Shown piece by piece: positions 29,751 through 39,993 of a stretch of DNA of 64,000 nt. Numbering within the stretch: the first letter of the stretch is position 1; each line of letters opens with the position of its first letter. Made by a program: the position numbers and the translations under genes. The DNA is from Thiobacillus denitrificans DSM 12475 (lineage in GTDB: Bacteria; Pseudomonadota; Gammaproteobacteria; Burkholderiales; Thiobacillaceae), in contig NZ_AQWL01000004.1 in the NCBI RefSeq assembly GCF_000376425.1, forward strand, positions 266,251-330,250, written 5' to 3'. The notes under the pieces were generated by a model. The model ran no database searches and was not told the DNA's origin. It saw nothing but the letters and a program-made list of their open reading frames with translations.

Positions 29751-31721
29751 TTACCCCCGCAACACCCTGAACTCCGCCGCCGCCAGTCCATCGGCGGCGC
29801 CGCGCAGCACCAGCACGTCGCCCGACTCGATGCGGGTGTCGGACCGGGGTTCCACCCCCTTGCCCCCCTCGCGCCGGATCACCACCACGTCCACCAGCAA
29901 TTCGTCCAGCGCCAGTTCTTCCAGGCTGCGCCCCACCGCGGCTGCGCCAGGCGTAACCAGCATGGTATGCAGACGCGGCTGGGCTTGCTGGTCGAGTTCG
30001 GCGTCGGCGTCGCTTGCGCCGTGGAAAAAACCGCGCATCATGGCGTAACGCGTCTCGCGCACATCGCGAACGCGTTTCAGCACCCGGGACAACGGCACCC
30101 CCACCAGCATCAGCGCATGCGAGGCAAGCATCAGCGAACCCTCCATCACCTCGGACACCACCTCGGCCGCGCCCGCCGCTTTCAGCGCATCGATATGGGT
30201 GTCGTCGATGGTACGCACCACCACTGGCAATTCCGGCCGCAGTTCGCGTACATGGCGCAGGATGGCCATGCTCGAATGGACATCGGAATAGGTCACCACC
30301 ACGGCCTGCGCGCGGCTGAGGCCGGCCGCCACCAGCACCTCGCGGCGGCTGGCGTCGCCGTAGACCACGCTGACGCCGGATGCCGCCACCGCGCGGATGC
30401 GCTCGAGGTCGGCATCGAGCGCGACGAAACCGATGCCTTCGGCCTCCAGCAGGCGAGCCAGTTTCTGCCCGCTGCGACCGTAACCGCAGACGATCACATG
30501 CTGGCTCTTGCCGAAGGTCTTGACCGCGATGTCATGCACCTCCTTCGCCCGCCCGGCCCATTCGCTGCCGGCAAGCAGGCGGGTGAGGGTGTCCATGCGA
30601 TTGATCAGCAACGGTGCGATCAGCATCGATACCACCATCGCCGCCAGCACCGGCTGGGTGATGTCGGCGCCCAGCAGCTTGAGGTCTGCCGCCTGCGCCA
30701 GCAGCACGAAGCCGAATTCACCCGCCTGCGCCAACCCCAGCGCGGTTCGCACGGCGTTGGAGCGGGTGCTGCCGAAGGCCGTGGCCAGCCCGGCGACCAG
30801 CAAGCCTTTGCCGATGATGATTGCCGTCACCAGCAGCAGCACCTTGTCCCAGTTCAGCATCACCTGGGCCGGGTCGAGCCGCATCCCGATGGTGACGAAG
30901 AAGAGGCCGAGCAGGACGTCGCGGAAAGGCTTGATGTCGTCTTCCACCTGGTAGCGGTATTCGGTTTCGGAGATCAGCATGCCCGCCAGAAAGGCGCCCA
31001 GCGCCAGCGACAGGCCCGCTCTCTCGGTCAGGAAGGCCAGCCCCAGGGTGAACAGCAGCAGGTTGAGCGTGAACAGTTCGGGCGACTTGCGCCCCGCCAC
31101 CCACTGGAACCACGGACGCATCACGCGCTGGCCGACGAACAGCAGAAAACCCAGCACCGCCACCGCCTTCAACACCGCCAGCCCCAGCACCATGCCCATG
31201 TCGTCGGCATCCTTGGCAAACGCCGGGATCAGGATCAGCAGCGGCACCACCGCCAGATCCTGGAACAGCAGCGCACCGAAAATCTGCCGCCCGTGCGGTG
31301 TCTGGATTTCCAGCCGTTCGGCCAGCAGCTTCGACACGATGGCGGTGGACGACATTGACATGATGCCGCCCAGCGCAGCCGCGGCCAGCGGCGGCAAATC
31401 GAGCAGCCAGGCGATGAGTGCGGCACATGCAATGGTCAGCACCACCTGCGCGCCGCCGAAGCCGAATACCGTCATGCGCATGGTCATCAGGCGCGACAGG
31501 CTGAATTCCAGGCCGATGGAAAACATCAGGAACACCACGCCGAATTCGGCCAGGTATCGCTCTTCCTCGCTGTCCGGAATCCATCCCAGCGCGAACGGGC
31601 CGATGGCGATTCCGGTCACCAGATAGCCGAGCATGGTCGGCAGCCGCAGGGCACGTGCCGCCGCCACTACCAGCACGGCGGCCGCGAGCAGGATCAGGAC
31701 AAGCTGGAGGCTGCCATGCAT
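29751..31721 (-). CDS. CPA2 monovalent cation/proton antiporter (KefB/YbaL type)
   Basis: 656 aa. N-terminal Na+/H+ exchanger domain of about 12 helices (for example MSMSSTAIVSKLL and FGALLFQDLAVVPLL), then an RCK/TrkA-N domain with the NAD-binding GYGRSGQKLARLLE near 417, and a TrkA-C domain at the end. Likely exports K+ or Na+ in exchange for H+. Which ion cannot be told from sequence. The stop is 19 bases from the convergent prepilin gene. Confidence 0.92.
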   Translation of the reverse strand: MHGSLQLVLILLAAAVLVVAAARALRLPTMLGYLVTGIAIGPFALGWIPDSEEERYLAEFGVVFLMFSIGLEFSLSRLMTMRMTVFGFGGAQVVLTIACAALIAWLLDLPPLAAAALGGIMSMSSTAIVSKLLAERLEIQTPHGRQIFGALLFQDLAVVPLLILIPAFAKDADDMGMVLGLAVLKAVAVLGFLLFVGQRVMRPWFQWVAGRKSPELFTLNLLLFTLGLAFLTERAGLSLALGAFLAGMLISETEYRYQVEDDIKPFRDVLLGLFFVTIGMRLDPAQVMLNWDKVLLLVTAIIIGKGLLVAGLATAFGSTRSNAVRTALGLAQAGEFGFVLLAQAADLKLLGADITQPVLAAMVVSMLIAPLLINRMDTLTRLLAGSEWAGRAKEVHDIAVKTFGKSQHVIVCGYGRSGQKLARLLEAEGIGFVALDADLERIRAVAASGVSVVYGDASRREVLVAAGLSRAQAVVVTYSDVHSSMAILRHVRELRPELPVVVRTIDDTHIDALKAAGAAEVVSEVMEGSLMLASHALMLVGVPLSRVLKRVRDVRETRYAMMRGFFHGASDADAELDQQAQPRLHTMLVTPGAAAVGRSLEELALDELLVDVVVIRREGGKGVEPRSDTRIESGDVLVLRGAADGLAAAEFRVLRG

Positions 31722-31867
31722 ACGATCGATCTTTCATGGGCGCGCGATTCCGCACGCGCTTCGGGGCGCAACGGATCGAAGTCCTTCCGGGCTTTGAACC
31801 ATTGGTAAAATCGGAATCCCTCTTGGTGGGGCATCAAGGAAAGCGCGGCTGGAAAGACAGGCTTTAG

Positions 31868-31873
31868 TATACT
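31868..31873 (+). promoter_or_regulatory. -10 element of the kds-lpt operon, close to the start codon
   Basis: TATACT in TTTAGTATACTTG ends 8 bases before the kdsD ATG. If it is a -10, transcription starts at about 31880 and the mRNA is leaderless or nearly so. No clear -35 is seen. Confidence 0.45.
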
Positions 31874-31881
31874 TGCCGACC

Positions 31882-32868
31882 ATGCAGCCCCAATCCACTT
31901 CCCCCGAACATTTGCTCGTGCTGGCGCGCCAGGTGCTCGACATCGAAGCCGATGCCCTACGTGCCCTGTCCGCCCGCCTCGACGCCGGTTTTGCCGACGC
32001 CGTGCAGCTGATCCTGGCGTGCAGCGGCCGCGTGGTGGTGTCGGGGATGGGTAAGTCGGGGCACATCGGCAGCAAGATCGCCGCCACCCTGGCGTCCACC
32101 GGCACCCCTGCCTTTTTCATGCACCCGGGCGAAGCCAGCCACGGCGACCTCGGCATGATCGCGCCCAATGACGTAGTGCTGGCGCTGTCGAACTCGGGCG
32201 AGAGCAGCGAAATCGTCAGCATCGTGCCGCTCATCAAGCGACGTGGCGCCAAACTCATTGCGATGACCGGCAATCCCGGCTCGACCATGGCGCGCGAAGC
32301 CGACGTGCACCTCAATGCCGGCGTCGACAAGGAAGCCTGTCCGCTCAATCTGGCGCCCACCGCCAGCACCACCGCGGCGCTGGCACTGGGCGACGCACTG
32401 GCGGTGGCATTGCTCGACGCGCGCGGCTTCTCGGCCGACGATTTTGCGCGCACCCATCCCGGCGGCAGCCTGGGGCGGCGGCTGCTCATCCATGTGCACG
32501 ACGTCATGCACACGGGGGACGCGCTGCCGAAAATCGACAGCACCGCCTCGCTCAAGCTCGCCCTGCTCGAAATGACGCAAAAAGGGCTCGGCATGACCGC
32601 CGTGGTCGACACCGCCGGCAAAGTGGCGGGGGTGTTCACCGATGGCGACCTGCGGCGGGCCCTGGAGCACGCGCTCGACCTGCAACAGGCGCAGGTGATC
32701 GACCTGATGACCCAGAACCCCAAAACAATCCGCGCGGACGAACTCGCCGTGGCGGCGGTAGAAAAAATGGAAACGCTGAAAATCAACGGCCTGCTGGTGG
32801 TCGATGCCGACAACACGCTGGTGGGCGCGCTCAACATGCACGACCTGCTGAAAGCAGGGGTGGTTTGA
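31882..32868 (+). CDS. kdsD: D-arabinose 5-phosphate isomerase
   Basis: 328 aa, the same length as the E. coli enzyme. Converts ribulose 5-phosphate to arabinose 5-phosphate, the first step to Kdo for LPS. SIS domain (VVVSGMGKSGHIGSKIAATLAS near 42) and two CBS domains in the C-terminal third (VTDGDLRR-like FTDGDLRRALE near 255). The ATG at 31882 is chosen over the in-frame TTG at 31873, which lies inside the proposed -10. It overlaps kdsC by one base. Confidence 0.96.
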   Translation: MQPQSTSPEHLLVLARQVLDIEADALRALSARLDAGFADAVQLILACSGRVVVSGMGKSGHIGSKIAATLASTGTPAFFMHPGEASHGDLGMIAPNDVVLALSNSGESSEIVSIVPLIKRRGAKLIAMTGNPGSTMAREADVHLNAGVDKEACPLNLAPTASTTAALALGDALAVALLDARGFSADDFARTHPGGSLGRRLLIHVHDVMHTGDALPKIDSTASLKLALLEMTQKGLGMTAVVDTAGKVAGVFTDGDLRRALEHALDLQQAQVIDLMTQNPKTIRADELAVAAVEKMETLKINGLLVVDADNTLVGALNMHDLLKAGVV

Positions 32869-33410
32869 TGGCTGCCGACGGAATGAATGCGGCACTGATT
32901 TCCCGCGCACGGAAAATCAGGCTGGTCGCATTCGACGTCGATGGCGTGATGACCGACGGCACCCTGTACCTGGCCGACGACGGACAGGAATACAAAGGCT
33001 TCAATTCGCTCGACGGCCACGGTCTGAAAATGCTCAAGAGCAGCGGCGTCGAGCTTGCCATCATCACCGGACGCAGTTCGCGGGTGGTGGAACACCGCGC
33101 CAGGAATCTCGGCATCGAGATCGTCCACCAGGGCGCGCACGACAAGCTGGCAGTCTATGAAACACTGTGCCGCGAACTCGGCATTGCCTGCGAAACCACC
33201 GCTTACATGGGCGACGACGTCGTCGATCTGCCGGTGATGCGGCGCGCCGGCTTGGCGATCACCGTGCCCGCGGCACCCGATCTGGTCAAGGCGCACAGCC
33301 ACCTGATCACCACCCGCGAAGCCGGGCGCGGCGCGGTGCGCGAAGCCTGCGAATTCCTGATGCGCGCGCAGGGCACGCTGGACACGGTGCTGGCGCCTTA
33401 TCTGAAATGA
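32868..33410 (+). CDS. kdsC: 3-deoxy-D-manno-octulosonate 8-phosphate phosphatase
   Basis: 180 aa HAD-family phosphatase that makes Kdo from Kdo 8-phosphate. HAD motif I is AFDVDGVMTDG near residue 22; motif II is IITGRSS; motif IV is YMGDDVVDLPVM. It has no cap domain, as is usual for KdsC tetramers. The ATG overlaps the kdsD stop codon (TGATG). Confidence 0.95.
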   Translation: MAADGMNAALISRARKIRLVAFDVDGVMTDGTLYLADDGQEYKGFNSLDGHGLKMLKSSGVELAIITGRSSRVVEHRARNLGIEIVHQGAHDKLAVYETLCRELGIACETTAYMGDDVVDLPVMRRAGLAITVPAAPDLVKAHSHLITTREAGRGAVREACEFLMRAQGTLDTVLAPYLK

Positions 33411-33456
33411 CGCAGCATGCACTGGCCGCAGCGTGCGCTGCGGGTTCGAGGGCGGC

Positions 33457-34041
33457 ATGATCGCGCGCGGCTCGTTATGGCTTCCGCTGGCCATGTTGCT
33501 GCTGCTGGCTGCGCTCAGTTTCTGGATCGAGCGGTCGGTGGAGCTGCCGGCCAACGACAGCCCGTCCGCCCGGACCGATCCGGAAGGCATCATGGAAAAC
33601 TTCGATGCGCTGCGCACCGATCCGGCAGGCAACCCTCACTATCGCTTGTCCGCCAAGAAGCTCAAGCATTATTCCGGCAGCAAACGCACCGAACTGGAGT
33701 CGCCCCGCTTCCTCCAGCTGGGCGTGGAGGCCGGCGAAGTGAGCGCGGAGGCGCGCGAGGCCACGGTCTCGCCCGACGGCCACGAGGTGGATCTGCGCGG
33801 CAACGTCATCGTTGAGCGCGCCGCCCGCCCGGGACAATCCGCCATGTTGCTGCGCACCGAACGGCTGCTGGTTTTTCCCGAACGCGACCAGCTGCGTGCG
33901 CCGGGCGCGGTGAACATTCGCGACGCCACCTCGAATTTGCGTGCAAGCGCCATGGAATACGACGCCAGGCAACGCGTCATCAAACTGACAGGACGGGTGC
34001 AGGCCCGTTATATTTCCGGAAAAGTCCAGGGGCCCAGTTAA
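33457..34041 (+). CDS. lptC: LptC, LPS export protein, inner-membrane anchored
   Basis: 194 aa. One N-terminal membrane helix (about 7-25) and a periplasmic beta-jellyroll (LptC/OstA fold) that passes LPS from LptB2FG to LptA. The ATG at 33457 has GAGGGCGG upstream; the in-frame GTG at 33433 would add 8 residues without support. Length fits (E. coli 191 aa). Next to lptA as expected. Confidence 0.92.
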   Translation: MIARGSLWLPLAMLLLLAALSFWIERSVELPANDSPSARTDPEGIMENFDALRTDPAGNPHYRLSAKKLKHYSGSKRTELESPRFLQLGVEAGEVSAEAREATVSPDGHEVDLRGNVIVERAARPGQSAMLLRTERLLVFPERDQLRAPGAVNIRDATSNLRASAMEYDARQRVIKLTGRVQARYISGKVQGPS

Positions 34042-34045
34042 CACC

Positions 34046-34575
34046 ATGCAAACATTGAAAACAGGAATTTATGCGGTTCTGTGCGCCGCCCTGCTGCTCT
34101 CGCCCGCCCACGCCGAGAAGGCCGACCGCGACAAGCCGGTCAACCTCGAGGCGGACACGGTCACCCTCGACGACATCAAGAAAATCAGCGTCTACCAGGG
34201 CAATGTGATCCTGAGCCAGGGCACGCTGATGCTGCGAGCCGACCGTGTGCAAGTGACGCAGAATGCCGGCGGCCTCGACAGGATCAGCGCCGTCGGCCGT
34301 CCCGTGGCATTCCGCCAGAAGCTCGATGGCCGCGATGAATTCATCGAGGGGTTTTCCGACCGCATCGAGTTCGACAGCGCCAACAGCCAGCTCGAACTGA
34401 TCGGCCAGGCCCGCCTGCGGCGCGACGGCGACGAACTGCGCGGCGCACAGATCTCCTATAACGCCGACACCGAGTTCTACAAGGTCGTCGGCCAGCCCAA
34501 CGCGCAGACCCCGGGCGGCCGCGTACGCGCCGTGATCCGCCCGAAACCGCGCGCCGGGCAGCCCGCCGTCAAGCC

Positions 34576-34579
<4 letters not shown>
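34046..34579 (+). CDS. lptA: LptA, periplasmic LPS bridge protein
   Basis: 177 aa. Cleavable signal peptide (LSPAHA, cut near residue 23) followed by the OstA beta-jellyroll (LEADTVTLDDIKKISVYQGNV; DRIEFDSANSQLELIGQARL). It forms the periplasmic bridge between LptC and LptD. It starts 4 bases after lptC, and its end overlaps lptB (ATGA). Confidence 0.95.
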
Positions 34580-35298
<719 letters not shown>

Positions 35299-35369
35299 GT
35301 ACGACCTGCGCGGCGGAATCGCGGTACACTCGGCTCAAGTCGGCACGATTTTTGCCGTAGTCGAGACTC

Positions 35370-36803
35370 ATGAAACACAGCCTTCAACTCAAGCTCGGTC
35401 AACACCTTGCCCTGACACCCCAATTACAGCAGTCGATCCGGCTGCTGCAGCTGTCGACGCTGGAATTGAACCAGGAGCTGGAGCAGATTCTGCAGGACAA
35501 CCCGCTGCTGGAACGCGAGGACGAAGACGAAACCAGCTACGCCGTTGCCGACGCACCGGCGCATACCGCCGAAGCCGAAGCGCAAAGCACGGAAACGCCT
35601 GCGCCGGAAAATGTCGAATCCGAACCGTCCACCGCACTGGACGATGCCGACTGGAACGACTACAGCGCAGCGAGCGGCGATGACGAAGACAATGACTATG
35701 CGCAGGGCTCGGTTTCGGGCGCGACCTTGCGCGAACATCTGCTGAACCAGCTGATCGTCAGTCCGCTCACCCTGCGCGACCGCACCCTGGTCGCCGCACT
35801 GATCGACGATCTCGACGAAGCCGGCTTTCTCACCCAGCCGCTGGCGGACATCGTTGCCAGCCTGCAAGCCGAACTCGAAGAGCTTGAGCCCGAAGAAGTC
35901 GAGACCGCGCTCAAGCATCTGCAAAACATGGACCCGACCGGGGTCGGCGCGCGCAATCTGGCCGAATGCCTGACCCTGCAACTGCGCACCCTGCCGCCCG
36001 ACATCCCGGCGCGCGATGCGGCCATGCGGCTGACCACGCATTATCTCGACCTGCTGGCCGCACGCGATGTCGGCAAGCTGAAGAAAATGCTCGGTATCGA
36101 CGACCTCACGCTGCGCACCGCACGTTCCCTGATTCTTTCCCTCAACCCGCGTCCGGGCTCGGCCTTCGGCGCCGACGAAACGCACTACGTCATCCCGGAC
36201 GTGTATGTGCGCAAGGTCAAGGGCATGTGGATCGCCAGCCTCAACGCCGACGCCATGCCCAAGCTGCGCGTCAACCGCGTCTATGCCGACATCCTGGCGC
36301 GCCACCGCGAGTCCGGTGGCAGCCAGCTGGCCAGCCAGCTGCAGGAGGCGCGCTGGCTGATCAAGAACGTGCAGCAGCGCTTCGACACCATCCTGCGCGT
36401 TTCGCAGGCCATCGTCGACCGTCAGAAGCACTTCTTCGAGCACGGCGAGGTGGCAATGCGGCCACTGGTGCTGCGTGAAATCGCCGACGTGGTGGAGCTG
36501 CACGAATCGACCATTTCGCGCGTCACCACGCAAAAATTCATGATGACGCCACGCGGGCTGTACGAACTGAAGTATTTCTTCGGCAGCCACGTCGCCACCG
36601 ATAGTGGCGGTGCCTGCTCGTCGACCGCCATTCGCGCGCTCATCAAGCAGCTGATCGCCGCCGAAAACGGCAAGAAACCGCTGTCCGACGGTCAGCTGGC
36701 CGAGGTGCTCGGCCAGCAGGGCATCGTGGTGGCCCGCCGCACGGTTGCCAAGTATCGCGAATCGCTGCAGATCCCGCCTGCCAACATGCGCCGCGCACTT
36801 TAA
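35370..36803 (+). CDS. rpoN: RNA polymerase sigma-54 factor
   Basis: 477 aa. Gln/Leu-rich region I (LKLGQHLALTPQLQQSIRLLQLS) for activator response, an acidic region II (residues 48-115), and region III with the core-binding domain, an HTH (ISRVTTQKFMMTPRGLYELK) and the RpoN box ARRTVAKYRE near 455 that reads the -24 element. A weak -10 (TACACT) lies near 35324. It would serve the promoter at 29011. Confidence 0.97.
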   Translation: MKHSLQLKLGQHLALTPQLQQSIRLLQLSTLELNQELEQILQDNPLLEREDEDETSYAVADAPAHTAEAEAQSTETPAPENVESEPSTALDDADWNDYSAASGDDEDNDYAQGSVSGATLREHLLNQLIVSPLTLRDRTLVAALIDDLDEAGFLTQPLADIVASLQAELEELEPEEVETALKHLQNMDPTGVGARNLAECLTLQLRTLPPDIPARDAAMRLTTHYLDLLAARDVGKLKKMLGIDDLTLRTARSLILSLNPRPGSAFGADETHYVIPDVYVRKVKGMWIASLNADAMPKLRVNRVYADILARHRESGGSQLASQLQEARWLIKNVQQRFDTILRVSQAIVDRQKHFFEHGEVAMRPLVLREIADVVELHESTISRVTTQKFMMTPRGLYELKYFFGSHVATDSGGACSSTAIRALIKQLIAAENGKKPLSDGQLAEVLGQQGIVVARRTVAKYRESLQIPPANMRRAL

Positions 36804-36950
36804 TCGCAAGGCCTTTCGGGCAATCCTCGCCGAATAAGGCGCCCCGCGCTTGAATGTGTCCGGCTTTCGCTCCACAATGAAATCGAGCGTGACGAATCGC
36901 TCCTGAAACCGGAACAGAACACCGGCTCTCAGCATTTTTCAGCAGACTCT

Positions 36951-36956
36951 AGGAGG
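36951..36956 (+). promoter_or_regulatory. Strong ribosome binding site of hpf
   Basis: Full consensus AGGAGG, 4 bases before the hpf ATG. It is stronger than any site in the neighbouring genes, in line with the high copy number needed of a ribosome-bound protein. Confidence 0.75.
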
Positions 36957-36960
36957 CCCT

Positions 36961-37296
36961 ATGAATTTGAAGATTTCCGGTCATCACCTGGAAGTGACCC
37001 CAGCCATCCGCGACTATGTTTCCGAGAAGCTCGACCGCGTCAAGCGCCATTTCGACCACGTCATCAACCTGAACGTCATCATGCAGGTGGAAAAGCTGGT
37101 ACACAAGGCGGAGGCCACCTTGCACGTCAAGGGCCATGATTTCCATGCCAGCAGCGAAGACGACAACATGTACGCTGCGATCGACCTGCTGGCCGACAAA
37201 CTGGACCGCCAGATCGTCAAGCACAAGGAAAAAATCTCGGACGTCCATCAGGACGGCGGCAGCTTGAAGCATCAACCGACGGAAAGCGCCGCCTGA
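36961..37296 (+). CDS. hpf: Ribosome hibernation promoting factor (short form)
   Basis: 111 aa, YfiA/HPF fold: MNLKISGHHLEVTPAIRDYV start, conserved LDRVKRHFDHV and DMYAAIDLLADKLDRQI-like segment near 68. It lacks the long-HPF C-terminal dimer domain. It sits between rpoN and ptsN in the order seen in most proteobacteria. It inactivates ribosomes in stationary phase. Confidence 0.93.
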   Translation: MNLKISGHHLEVTPAIRDYVSEKLDRVKRHFDHVINLNVIMQVEKLVHKAEATLHVKGHDFHASSEDDNMYAAIDLLADKLDRQIVKHKEKISDVHQDGGSLKHQPTESAA

Positions 37297-37354
37297 GGTC
37301 AAACCGCCTGAATTGAGGCCACGCATACCGGGGGCAGTTTGCCGCCTCCGGGCG

Positions 37355-37360
37355 TATAAT
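37355..37360 (+). promoter_or_regulatory. Likely -10 element of ptsN-hprK-rapZ
   Basis: Perfect TATAAT, 39 bases before the ptsN ATG. A matching -35 at normal distance is not obvious. Confidence 0.5.
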
Positions 37361-37399
37361 CCGCAAGTGCCGGATATTTCAACCGGCTTCGCAACCGGC

Positions 37400-37855
37400 A
37401 TGAACCTAATCGCCCCCCTCATCACCCCCGACACCACCTTGCTGGATATGAGCTTTACCAGCAAGAAAAAGCTGTTCGAACACGCAGCCGAACTGTTCGC
37501 CAGAACCCACGCGCTCAAGGCCCCGGATATTTTCACCAGCCTGTTCGAGCGTGAACGCCTCGGGTCGACCGCGCTCGGCCACGGAATCGCCATTCCGCAC
37601 GGCCGCATCAAGGGCCTGAAGGACGCCAGCGGCGCATTTTACCGGCTGAAGACCCCGCTGGAATTCGACGCCCCCGACAACCTGCCGGTTTCCCTGTGCT
37701 TCATCTTGCTGGTTCCCCAAGACGCCAACGAACGCCACCTGCAAATCCTCGGGGAGCTGGCGCAGCTGTTCGGCGACGACGCCATGCGCGCGAAAATGCT
37801 GGCCGCCGCCGCCCCGCACGACCTCATTGCGCTACTCGGCGCATGGACGAGCTAA
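37400..37855 (+). CDS. ptsN: PTS IIA-Ntr regulatory protein
   Basis: 151 aa. EIIA-Ntr/fructose type fold with the phospho-acceptor His in GHGIAIPHGRI near 65. It takes phosphate from NPr rather than moving sugar and regulates K+ and nitrogen metabolism. The ATG at 37400 matches the family N-terminus; the ORF extends 29 codons upstream without support. It overlaps hprK by 13 bases. Confidence 0.94.
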   Translation: MNLIAPLITPDTTLLDMSFTSKKKLFEHAAELFARTHALKAPDIFTSLFERERLGSTALGHGIAIPHGRIKGLKDASGAFYRLKTPLEFDAPDNLPVSLCFILLVPQDANERHLQILGELAQLFGDDAMRAKMLAAAAPHDLIALLGAWTS

Positions 37856-38793
37856 GCTGTGTTTCGGTTGCCACCCTGTTCCGCGATATGGCGGAACAGC
37901 TTGGCCTGCAGTGGGTGGCCGGACGCAACGGCGGGCAGCGCACCCTATCTTCCGAAACCATCCAGAAACCGACTCTGGCCCTCATCGGCCATCTGAATTT
38001 CGTACATCCGAACCGGGTGCAGGTACTGGGGCCGGCCGAAATGGATTACCTGCGCGGCCTGTCCGTGTCCGGCTTGCAGGAGGCCATCGACCACCTGTTT
38101 TCGACCGAACTCGCAGCCATCGTCGTCTCCAACGGCGAAACCGTGCCGCCCCTCTTGAGCGATAGCGCAGAACGCACCGAAACGCCGTTATTCACCTCGA
38201 ACCTCGCCAGCCCGATCCTGATGTCCTATCTGGGACATTACCTGACGCAACACCTGGCCGACGCCACATCAATCCACGGCGTATTTCTCGAAGTCCTCGG
38301 CACCGGCGTGCTTATCAAGGGCGACGCCGGGGTCGGCAAAAGCGAACTGGCACTGGAACTCATCACGCGCGGACACCGGCTGGTCGCCGATGACGTGGTC
38401 GAATTGAGGCATGTCGCGCCGGAAACGCTGGAAGGCAATTGTCCGCCGCTGATCCGCGACTTTCTGGAAGTGCGCGGACTTGGCATCCTCAACATCCGCT
38501 ACCTGTTTGGGGAAACGGCGGTCAAGCTGCAGAAGAACCTCAAGCTCGTCGTCGAGCTGGTGCATCCGCAGGAAATCGGCGAAGTCGGCCTCAACCGCCT
38601 CGACATGGTGGCATCCACCGAAACCATCCTCGACGTCGCCATTCCCAAGGTACGCATCCCGGTCGCGGCTGGCCGCAACCTGGCGGTGCTGGTCGAAGTG
38701 GCGGTGCGCAATCACATTCTAAAAAGCCGCGGCATCAATCCGGTCGAGCAGTTCATTCAGCGCCAGCAGGCAGCCATCGACGGGGGGGGCTGA
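37843..38793 (+). CDS. hprK: HPr kinase/phosphorylase
   Basis: 316 aa. N-terminal ligand domain, then Walker [16 protein letters not shown] near 157 and the K/P-loop region [19 protein letters not shown] near 205. It phosphorylates HPr/NPr on Ser. The 3' end includes a run of eight G (38782-38789) that also serves as the ribosome site of rapZ. It overlaps ptsN by 13 bases, so the two are coupled. Confidence 0.95.
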   Translation: MDELSCVSVATLFRDMAEQLGLQWVAGRNGGQRTLSSETIQKPTLALIGHLNFVHPNRVQVLGPAEMDYLRGLSVSGLQEAIDHLFSTELAAIVVSNGETVPPLLSDSAERTETPLFTSNLASPILMSYLGHYLTQHLADATSIHGVFLEVLGTGVLIKGDAGVGKSELALELITRGHRLVADDVVELRHVAPETLEGNCPPLIRDFLEVRGLGILNIRYLFGETAVKLQKNLKLVVELVHPQEIGEVGLNRLDMVASTETILDVAIPKVRIPVAAGRNLAVLVEVAVRNHILKSRGINPVEQFIQRQQAAIDGGG

Positions 38794-38794
38794 A

Positions 38795-39631
38795 ATGCAG
38801 ATCGTGCTGGTTTCAGGCTTGTCGGGCTCGGGCAAAAGCATCGCTATCGCGGTACTGGAAGATGTCGGCTACTACTGTGTCGACAACTTGCCGCTCGCCA
38901 TGCTACAGCCTCTGGTCGACTACCTGAAGCGCGAAGGCCACGACCGCATCGCCATCGCCATCGATGCGCGCAGTGGCGCAAGCTTCACGCAGCTGCCGCT
39001 GATCGCCGAAGCGCTGCGCAACCAGGGCGCCGACCTGCGGGTGATCTTTCTCGAAGCGAAAACCCTGTCGCTGGTCAAACGCTTTTCCGAAACGCGGCGG
39101 CGGCACCCGCTGTCCGGTGACAGCGTTTCGCTGCAGGAAGCCATCCAGCTCGAACGCGAAATGCTCGCCGACATCGCGCCGCTGGCGCACCGCATCGACA
39201 CCAGCGATCTCTCCGCCTCGGCGCTGCGATTATGGATCAAGGACCTGATCGGCCAGGACCGTTCGCGCATCACCCTGCTGTTCGAATCCTTCGGCTTCAA
39301 GCACGGCATTCCGCTCGACGCCGATCTGGTGTTCGACATACGCTGTCTGCCCAATCCGCACTACGTCGCCGAATTGCGGCCGCTCACCGGTCGCGACCGG
39401 CCGGTGCAGGATTTTCTCGAAGCCAGTCCCAACGCCATGGCGCTGCTGGCCGACATCCGCGGCTTTGTCGAAAACTGGCTGCCGTGCTTCATCCGCGACC
39501 ACCGTGCCTACCTGACCGTGGCCATCGGCTGCACCGGCGGCCAGCACCGCAGCGTCTACTTCGCCGAAACGCTGGCCGCCGCCTTCCGCGAACGCGAGCA
39601 GGTGCTGGTGCGGCACCGCGAACTGAGCTGA
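38795..39631 (+). CDS. rapZ: RapZ, RNase adapter / nucleotide-binding protein
   Basis: 278 aa. Walker A GLSGSGKS at residues 8-15 and the conserved C-terminal [14 protein letters not shown]. In E. coli RapZ guides RNase E to the GlmZ RNA and so sets glucosamine 6-phosphate supply for the envelope. It starts one base after the hprK stop, just downstream of the G run. Confidence 0.96.
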   Translation: MQIVLVSGLSGSGKSIAIAVLEDVGYYCVDNLPLAMLQPLVDYLKREGHDRIAIAIDARSGASFTQLPLIAEALRNQGADLRVIFLEAKTLSLVKRFSETRRRHPLSGDSVSLQEAIQLEREMLADIAPLAHRIDTSDLSASALRLWIKDLIGQDRSRITLLFESFGFKHGIPLDADLVFDIRCLPNPHYVAELRPLTGRDRPVQDFLEASPNAMALLADIRGFVENWLPCFIRDHRAYLTVAIGCTGGQHRSVYFAETLAAAFREREQVLVRHRELS

Positions 39632-39993
39632 TGCTGCTGCGTGCCGGCGATATCGGCGTACTGCTGGCGGGCGGCGGTATCGTCGTCGCGCTGGCGGTGT
39701 TTGCCTGGAGCGGGGGACGTGGCGACACCGTCGTCATCCGCGCCGCCGGGCAGGTAGTGGAGACCACAGCGCTCACCCACGCGCAAAGCATTGCCGTTGA
39801 CGGTCCGCTCGGCACCACGCGGATAGAAATCGAACCCGGTCGCGCCCGCGTGGCGGCCGATCCCTCGCCGCGTCAGCTGTGCGTGAAGCAGGGCTGGCTC
39901 ACGCAATCGGGGCAGGCGGCCCTGTGCCTGCCGAATCAGGTCAGCCTCGAAATCCGCGGGCATGCCTCGGCCTATGACACACTCGGCTATTGA
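39631..39993 (+). CDS. NusG domain II (NusG-II-like) membrane-anchored protein
   Basis: 120 aa. One N-terminal membrane helix (about 9-26), then a small beta domain of the NusG-II type (VIRAAGQVVETTAL; LCVKQGWLTQSGQAALCLPNQVSLEI with two Cys). Such proteins are often encoded beside Gx transporters, as here, and function is unknown. The ATG overlaps the rapZ stop by one base, and its end overlaps the next gene by 20 bases. Confidence 0.82.
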   Translation: MLLRAGDIGVLLAGGGIVVALAVFAWSGGRGDTVVIRAAGQVVETTALTHAQSIAVDGPLGTTRIEIEPGRARVAADPSPRQLCVKQGWLTQSGQAALCLPNQVSLEIRGHASAYDTLGY

